Positions 59,299 to 64,000 of a DNA stretch of 64,000 nucleotides are shown here, piece by piece. Below the pieces are notes generated by a model that saw only the letters and a program-made list of their open reading frames with translations, made no database searches and was not told where the DNA came from. A program made the translations under genes and the position numbers. Origin of the DNA: Aeromonas piscicola (lineage in GTDB: Bacteria; Pseudomonadota; Gammaproteobacteria; Enterobacterales; Aeromonadaceae); contig NZ_CDBL01000057.1 of the NCBI RefSeq assembly GCF_000820005.1, forward strand, positions 88,387-152,386. The letters are read 5' to 3'. How positions within the stretch are numbered: position 1 is the stretch's first letter; every line of letters starts with the position of its first letter.

Positions 59299-59726
59299 TC
59301 TTCGGAAAAGACCGCAATACCGTGGCGGCGCAGCAGGGCCGTGGTCTTGCCCTCGCCCGCCACTGACACGCCTTCGAAGCGGCCATTGTAGATGCGGCCA
59401 CTGCCACAGGAAGGACTCCCCTCCTTGAGCAGGGCAAAGCGAATACCCTGCGCCTGACAGAGTGCCAGCGCCAGCTCGGCGCCGCGATCAAACTCGGTCG
59501 TCACATCCAGCCCGCTTGCGGTCAGCACCCGCTCGCCCTGTCGTTCGGCAGGGGGACGCGGGGTCGGCAAACCGCCAGCCACTTCGGGGCAGAAGGCCAG
59601 CGCCCGCCCTTCGGCACCCAGTTCACTCAGCCAGTCGCTGACGATCCCCTTGCTCTGGCCATCGTAACGCACTGGCTGACCCAGCAGACAGGCACTCACC
59701 AGCACCCGGGGCGGCGCCTTGCTCAT
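59229..59726 (-). CDS. DUF523-family protein
   Basis: A 165-residue cytoplasmic protein. The family motif SACLLGQPVRYDG (near 11), the PEVAGGLPTPRPPAE segment (near 46) and KEGSPSCGSGRIYNG (near 98) with conserved Cys are all present; DUF523 proteins may bind a nucleotide or metal, but no function is known. The start MSKAPPR at 59726 is chosen since the open frame upstream enters the NrtR gene. Its start overlaps the NrtR stop by 4 bases (ATGA), so both are read together. The 3' end overlaps the acyltransferase by 70 bases on the other strand. Confidence 0.87.
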   Translation of the reverse strand: MSKAPPRVLVSACLLGQPVRYDGQSKGIVSDWLSELGAEGRALAFCPEVAGGLPTPRPPAERQGERVLTASGLDVTTEFDRGAELALALCQAQGIRFALLKEGSPSCGSGRIYNGRFEGVSVAGEGKTTALLRRHGIAVFSEDQLAELASALSLDPSLAATGSGS

Positions 59727-60373
59727 GCTTCCGCTCCATGCATCACCTGATCGAACATGACGCAGCAGGGACTCTCCATCCGGTAGAGAATGGCGGGACG
59801 CTGCTTGCCGGTGCGCTTGCGACCGGTGTCCACCAGAATGTCGGCGCGATGGATCCGCTTGCGAAACGCTGCCGTGTTCATCGGCGTTTGCAGGATGATT
59901 TCGAAGGCGCGCTGCACCTCGGAGAGGGTGAACTCGGGCCCCAGCAGTTGCAGCGGCAAGGTACTGTAACGGCTCTTGATCCGCAGCCGCTCCAGCCCTC
60001 GGGCGATAAGCTGGGTGTGATCGAAGGCGAGGCTGAGGCCGGGCAAAGCCGAGAGCGGATGCCAGCAGCCCTGAATAGCCTCGACATCCGGTTCGACCAG
60101 ACAGAGATAGACCAGGGTCGTGGACCAGCCACGGGGATCCCGCTCCAGATTGCCGAGGGTGCAGACCTGCTCGCTGTAGCAGTGGCCCAGCCCCCACTCC
60201 CCCAGCAGACGGTGGCGAGCCGCGTCCAGGTCCCGATCCCGAGTCTCGTCGATGCGCAGCGCCGGCAGTTGCCAGCAGTGGGCAAAGGGGGGACGATCGC
60301 GGGTTTCAAGCAGCAGCTCGAGCCGCTCCTCGTTCAACCGCAGCACCACCATATCCAGACTCATTCTCAACAT
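59723..60373 (-). CDS. nrtR: NrtR, Nudix-related regulator of NAD metabolism
   Basis: A 216-residue regulator: an N-terminal Nudix-fold domain (about 1-135, VVLRLNEERLELLLETRDRP) that binds ADP-ribose, and a C-terminal winged helix (about 140-216, FTLSEVQRAFEIILQTPMN, then AAFRKRI). The Nudix catalytic helix (G-x5-E-x7-R-E-U-x-E-E) is degraded, as usual in NrtR repressors. It is divergent from pncA and pncB, which it most likely represses. The operator should lie in the 75-base gap, but I could not define it. Starts at 60373 or 60364 are possible. Confidence 0.88.
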   Translation of the reverse strand: MLRMSLDMVVLRLNEERLELLLETRDRPPFAHCWQLPALRIDETRDRDLDAARHRLLGEWGLGHCYSEQVCTLGNLERDPRGWSTTLVYLCLVEPDVEAIQGCWHPLSALPGLSLAFDHTQLIARGLERLRIKSRYSTLPLQLLGPEFTLSEVQRAFEIILQTPMNTAAFRKRIHRADILVDTGRKRTGKQRPAILYRMESPCCVMFDQVMHGAEA

Positions 60374-60448
60374 GCCGATCGCCCTGCTCGCCTTCGATTA
60401 ATGTTTGGTAGATAATATCACACGAATAGTATGTGCAGGAGCCACTCA

Positions 60449-61084
60449 ATGGGAACCGTCGCCAGCCTGGATATTGATGCGCAGAAGGGATTTACCCCCC
60501 TCTGCCCGAACGAACTGCCCGTCGTGGGCGGGGATGATATTGTGGCTGCGCTCAACGCTCAGGCCACCCTCGCCACGCTGCGGGTCGGCAGCAAGGACGC
60601 TCACCCCGCCAACGCCGCCTGGGCCGTCAGCGATCCCGCCGGCATGCTGTTGCCGCTGGACTTGCCCAATGCCGACCTCACCTGGCCGGTACACTGCGTG
60701 CCAGGCACCCAAGGCTTCGAACTGCTCGATGGTCTGCCCGCCCCCATAGATTACGACTTCTTCGTCTGGAAGGGGGTCGAGCCGGATCTGCATCCCTACG
60801 GCACCTGCTTCCACGATCTGGCCGAACGGCGCAGCACGGGGCTCATCGAGTTTCTGCATGCCCGTGGCGTCAGTACCGTGCTGGTCGGCGGCCTCGCCAC
60901 CGACTACTGCGTCAAGACCAGTGTGCTGCAACTGCGCCACGCCGGTTTCCGGGTGATCGTCCATCTCGATGCCTGCCGTGGCATAGCTCCCGAGACGGTT
61001 GCCAGCGCCCACACCCAGATGATCGAGGCGGGTGCCGAACTGGCCCAGACCCTGATCGATGTACAACGCCTGCTGGACGCCTGA
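60449..61084 (+). CDS. pncA: Nicotinamidase PncA
   Basis: A 211-residue isochorismatase-fold enzyme hydrolysing nicotinamide to nicotinate in NAD salvage. The catalytic triad is Asp in SLDIDAQKGF (near 8), Lys in FVWKGVEPD (near 111) and Cys in GLATDYCVKTS (near 155). The metal site is SKDAHPANAAW (near 51). The ATG at 60449 follows AGGAGCC. It leads straight into a short duplicate of the pncB start and then pncB. Confidence 0.93.
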   Translation: MGTVASLDIDAQKGFTPLCPNELPVVGGDDIVAALNAQATLATLRVGSKDAHPANAAWAVSDPAGMLLPLDLPNADLTWPVHCVPGTQGFELLDGLPAPIDYDFFVWKGVEPDLHPYGTCFHDLAERRSTGLIEFLHARGVSTVLVGGLATDYCVKTSVLQLRHAGFRVIVHLDACRGIAPETVASAHTQMIEAGAELAQTLIDVQRLLDA

Positions 61085-61085
61085 T

Positions 61086-61184
61086 ATGCCGCCGATCCTC
61101 ACCCGCCAACCCGATACCGGCGCCTGCACCTTACCTATGCAGCAGGAGCGCGTCATCGCGCTCACCAGCCTGCGGGGAGCCTGA
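61086..61184 (+). other. Small reading frame made from a duplicate of the pncB start
   Basis: A 32-codon frame (MPPILTRQPDTGA then TLPMQQERV) that is a diverged copy of the first ~22 codons of pncB (MPPILTSLLDTDA then KLHMQQAVF). The two ATGs are exactly 100 bases apart and both follow the same junction CTGATATGCC, where TGA of the previous frame is one base from the ATG. It may pass ribosomes from pncA to pncB, or be only a duplication scar. It is unlikely to make a functional enzyme. Confidence 0.6.
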
Positions 61185-61185
61185 T

Positions 61186-62364
61186 ATGCCACCGATTCTC
61201 ACCAGCCTGCTCGACACCGACGCCTACAAGCTGCATATGCAGCAGGCGGTATTCCATCGCTATCCGGATGCCGAAGTGGTGGCCGAGTTCCACAGCCGCA
61301 ACGAAGAGGATCTGCTGCCCATGATGGGACAGATCGAGGAACAACTGCGCCTCGCCGGATCCCTGCGACTGACCAAACCCGAGCTCGATTTTCTGGCCGA
61401 GCGCCCCTTCTTCACCCCTGACTACCTCGATCACCTGCGCCGCAAACCGCTTGATGCCTCCCTGCTCAAGGTGTTCGAGCAGGATGGCCGCATCAATGTG
61501 CGGGTCGAAGGGTCCTGGCAGGATGTGATCCTGTGGGAAATCCCTGTGCTCGCCATCATCAGCGAGATGCGCAACCGCTTCCGCTACCCCCAGTTCGGTG
61601 TCAGCCATGCTCTGGAGCGGCTCGATCAGAAGATCGACAAGCTGGAGCAGGAGCTGAGCAGCGACGAGATGAGCGAGTTCAACCTCATCGACTTCGGCAC
61701 CCGTCGCCGCTTCTCTCACGCGGTGCAGGATGCGGTGGTGGGCCGCCTCAAGGAGCGCCTGCCGGCGTTTCGCGGCACCAGCAACTACCTGTTGGCCCAG
61801 AAGTACAAGTTGCCCGCTGTGGGCACCCAGGCTCACGAGTGGTTCCAGGCCCACCAGCAGCTCGGCTTCCCGCTGGAACACAGCCAGCGCGCCGCCCTCA
61901 CCAGCTGGCTGGACGAGTTCACCGACCATCTGGGCATAGCCCTGACCGACTGCATCACCATGGATGCCTTCCTGCGTGACTTCGACTTCGAGCTGGCCAG
62001 CAGCTATCAGGGTCTGCGCCACGACTCCGGCGATCCCGTAGTATGGGGCGAGAAGGCCATCAGCCACTACCAGCAGCTCGGCATCAACCCCACCGACAAG
62101 ACACTGGTCTTCTCTGACGGGCTCAACCTCGACAAGGCGGTGCAGCTGTTCCGTCACTTCCGGGGCCGCATCAACACCAGTTTCGGCATAGGCACCAAGC
62201 TCACCTGCGATCTGCCCGGCGTCAGCCCGATGAACATCGTCTTCAAGCTGATGGAGTGCAACGGCGGCCCGGTCGCCAAGATCTCCGACAGCCCTGGCAA
62301 GACCCTGTGCCGGGATGCGGACTTCATCCGCGACCTCAAGCAGGCTTTCCACGTCGGGGTGTAA
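61186..62364 (+). CDS. pncB: Nicotinate phosphoribosyltransferase PncB
   Basis: A 392-residue enzyme joining nicotinate to PRPP with ATP, the next step after PncA. Family sites: DAYKLHMQQAVFHRYPDAEV (near 10), NLIDFGTRRRFS (near 165), FRGTSNYLLAQKY (near 197) and the C-terminal GIGTKLTCDLPGVSPMNIVFK (in two parts near 331). PncA and PncB together recycle nicotinamide to NAD. It is controlled, by inference, by NrtR. A terminator follows. Confidence 0.95.
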   Translation: MPPILTSLLDTDAYKLHMQQAVFHRYPDAEVVAEFHSRNEEDLLPMMGQIEEQLRLAGSLRLTKPELDFLAERPFFTPDYLDHLRRKPLDASLLKVFEQDGRINVRVEGSWQDVILWEIPVLAIISEMRNRFRYPQFGVSHALERLDQKIDKLEQELSSDEMSEFNLIDFGTRRRFSHAVQDAVVGRLKERLPAFRGTSNYLLAQKYKLPAVGTQAHEWFQAHQQLGFPLEHSQRAALTSWLDEFTDHLGIALTDCITMDAFLRDFDFELASSYQGLRHDSGDPVVWGEKAISHYQQLGINPTDKTLVFSDGLNLDKAVQLFRHFRGRINTSFGIGTKLTCDLPGVSPMNIVFKLMECNGGPVAKISDSPGKTLCRDADFIRDLKQAFHVGV

Positions 62365-62416
62365 CAGGGGCCCATCTTGCGCAGAGCGCCAGTAGTCCCC
62401 TACCATGACCCTCCTG

Positions 62417-62442
62417 AAAGGTCCGACTCGTGTCGGGCCTTT
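62417..62442 (+). terminator. Terminator of the pnc operon
   Basis: AAAGGTCCGAC pairs with GTCGGGCCTTT (one G-T) around a TCGT loop, with a T/C-rich tail. Confidence 0.65.
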
Positions 62443-62477
62443 CTCTTGCCCGAACGAAAGACCACAAGGAACTGCCC

Positions 62478-63323
62478 ATGACCCCTAAATGGATATTTGC
62501 CCTCACCACCCTGCTGGCCAGCCTGGGCGCCACTGCCGCCGAACCGCTGCGGGTCTCCGCCATCCCGGACGAAGCCCCCACCGAGCTGCAGCGCAAGTTT
62601 GCCCCGCTGGGAGAATATCTGGCCGAGAAGACCGGCCGCGAGGTGGTGTTCGTGCCGGTCAACGATTACGCCGCCGTGGTCGAGGCGCTGGCCGCCGGCA
62701 AGCTCGACATGGCCTGGCTCGGGGGCTTCACCTACGTGCAGGCCCATCGTCGGGCCGACAAGGTGGTGCCGCTGGTCCAGCGCCACGAAGATGCCCAGTT
62801 CACCTCCAAGTTCATCGCCAACGCCGACAGCGGCATCAAGACCCTGGCCGACACCAGGGGCAAGGACTTCGCCTTCGGCTCCCCCTCCTCCACCTCGGGT
62901 CACCTGATGCCGCGCCACTTCCTGGCCGAGCAGGGCATCAATCCGGAGCGTGACTTTGCCCATGTCGCCTTCTCCGGCGCCCACGACGCCACCGTCGCCT
63001 GGGTCGCCTCCGGCAAGGTGCCGGCCGGTGTGCTCAACGCCTCCGTGTGGGACAAGCTGGTGGAAGAGGGCAAGGTCGATACCGCCAAGGTGAAGGTGAT
63101 CTGGACCACGCCGACCTACTTTGATTACAACTGGACGGTGCGTGGCGACCTGGATCCGGCGCTGCAGGAGAAGATCAAGCAGGCCTTCCTCAGCCTGGAC
63201 CCTGCCGTCCCGGCCCAGGCCGAGATCCTCAAGCTGCAACGGGCCAGCCGTTTCATCGAGACCAAGCCCGAGAACTACCAGGGCATAGAAGCGGCCGCAA
63301 CCCAGGCCGGTCTGCTGAAGTGA
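62478..63323 (+). CDS. PhnD-type periplasmic substrate-binding protein
   Basis: A 281-residue binding protein of the phosphonate/selenate-type ABC family. A signal peptide (about 1-21) is followed by LRVSAIPDEAPTELQRKF. The PhnD-family sites PVNDYAAVVEALAAGKLDMAWL (in two parts near 60), FAFGSPSSTSGHLMPRHFL (near 134) and SGAHDATVAWVASG are visible. The substrate may be phosphonate, phosphite or selenate; close homologues are annotated as selenate transporters, which I cannot confirm. The ATPase gene overlaps its stop by 4 bases. Confidence 0.85.
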   Translation: MTPKWIFALTTLLASLGATAAEPLRVSAIPDEAPTELQRKFAPLGEYLAEKTGREVVFVPVNDYAAVVEALAAGKLDMAWLGGFTYVQAHRRADKVVPLVQRHEDAQFTSKFIANADSGIKTLADTRGKDFAFGSPSSTSGHLMPRHFLAEQGINPERDFAHVAFSGAHDATVAWVASGKVPAGVLNASVWDKLVEEGKVDTAKVKVIWTTPTYFDYNWTVRGDLDPALQEKIKQAFLSLDPAVPAQAEILKLQRASRFIETKPENYQGIEAAATQAGLLK

Positions 63324-64000
63324 TCGCCGTTGCGCTGGACGGATCAGGGCTGCGGCTCGGCGAGAGTCGCATCCTGCATCCGCTTCGCTTGCAGATCGAG
63401 GCAGGGGAGTGTGTCGCCATCATAGGGCCGAGCGGCGCGGGCAAGACCAGCCTGCTGCGGCTGATCGGCACAGAGCTGCGCGGTGAGCTGGCACTCTCCC
63501 TGTGGGGGGAAGATCCCTGGGCCCTATCCACCCGGGCCCGCCAGCGGCTGCGCAGCCGGATCGGCATGGTCTGGCAGCAGCCCCCGCTGCCCGCCTCCCA
63601 GCCGGTGGTGACTGCCGTGCTGGCTGGCAGACTCGGCCAGTGGTCCCTCGTTCGCGCCCTGCTCTCGCTGCTGCGACCCTGCGACCCGGAGGGTGCGCGG
63701 GCCGAACTGGCCCGCCTCGGCCTCGGCGACAAGTGGCAGCAGCGCTGTGGCGAGCTCTCCGGTGGCCAACTGCAGCGGGTCGGCATAGCTCGGGTGCTCT
63801 ATCAGCAGCCGGATCTGATGCTGGCCGATGAACCCGTCTCCGCCCTCGATCCCGTGCTCGCCCAAAGCAGCCTGGATGCCCTGCTGGCGCAAGCCCGAGC
63901 TCACGGCAGCACCCTGATCGCCAGCCTGCACGCGGTCGAACTGGCGCTCGAGCGCTTCCCGCGCATCATAGGCCTGCGCGAGGGGCGGGTGCAGTTCGAC
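63320..64000 (+). CDS. ABC transporter ATPase, PhnC-type (3' truncated by window edge)
   Basis: The frame starts at a GTG overlapping the preceding stop (GTGA) and remains open to the last base, so it was cut by the window; 227 codons are seen. Walker A is AIIGPSGAGKTSLLRLIG (near 37), signature ELSGGQLQRVGIARVL (near 144), Walker B LMLADEPVSALDP, and the H-loop ASLHAVELAL. It pairs with the PhnD-like protein; the permease gene should follow outside the window. No stop or full length can be given. Confidence 0.9.
   Translation, partial: MIAVALDGSGLRLGESRILHPLRLQIEAGECVAIIGPSGAGKTSLLRLIGTELRGELALSLWGEDPWALSTRARQRLRSRIGMVWQQPPLPASQPVVTAVLAGRLGQWSLVRALLSLLRPCDPEGARAELARLGLGDKWQQRCGELSGGQLQRVGIARVLYQQPDLMLADEPVSALDPVLAQSSLDALLAQARAHGSTLIASLHAVELALERFPRIIGLREGRVQFD

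Overview
The window is a gene-dense, high-GC (roughly 60 %) gammaproteobacterial chromosome segment. It most resembles Aeromonas: nirBDC-cysG, an ilvLGMED-A operon next to comM, a Pseudomonas-type spu polyamine cluster, rstAB with an asr-like gene, a RyhB small RNA and a PduO-like relic all occur together, and the codon use is uniformly GC-rich. The genus is an inference from gene content. There is no insertion sequence, prophage, CRISPR array or rRNA operon. One tRNA is present, tRNA-Pro(CGG).

Region by region. 1-4512: the end of the assimilatory/detoxifying nitrite reductase operon (nirB partial, nirD, nirC) with siroheme synthase cysG. 4665-13943: mgtE, a chemoreceptor with an HBM-type sensor, rraA, an unannotated RyhB-type sRNA under a Fur-box promoter, the queuosine-precursor transporter yhhQ, selO with a small partner gene, a cytochrome c and recQ. 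13944-16329: the yigI thioesterase, a lower-GC orphan gene resembling the AbiTii domain, a 7-bp tandem repeat, tRNA-Pro and a yiiM-like MOSC protein. 16419-25078: a complete minus-strand polyamine uptake and catabolism cluster (glutamylputrescine synthetase, aminotransferase, two binding proteins, ATPase, two permeases) with a strong dyad at its head. 25079-34036: a DksA-like factor, assorted small genes, a creA gene whose signal peptide is out of frame with its start codon, ldhA, yegD followed by three extra copies of its own 3' end, hslJ, an HDOD protein and malZ. 34037-47602: a degenerate cobalamin-adenosyltransferase-like protein, a DUF5610 protein, trmA, rstAB with an asr-like gene, malic enzyme, an SDR/DUF2867 protein, rpmE, priA, an EF-hand-type protein and a divergent tetR/HPP pair with an operator-like dyad. 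47603-57297: ompA, then the ilv operon with leader peptide and attenuator, and comM. 57432-64000: two tandem PlsC acyltransferases, a DUF523 gene, NrtR with pncA and pncB (NAD salvage), and the start of a PhnD/PhnC-type ABC transporter cut by the window end.

Functional links. Siroheme made by CysG is the NirB prosthetic group, and NirC brings nitrite in. The spu cluster imports putrescine and spermidine and feeds gamma-glutamylation or transamination. IlvL attenuates ilvGMED-A, which supplies isoleucine, valine and leucine. NrtR lies next to the two NAD-salvage genes it probably controls. The points most worth a second look are the RyhB locus, the yegD tail array with its alternating repeat types, the creA frameshift, the duplicated pncB start that forms a small coupled reading frame, the AbiTii-like orphan, and a candidate small RNA upstream of the dksA-like gene.
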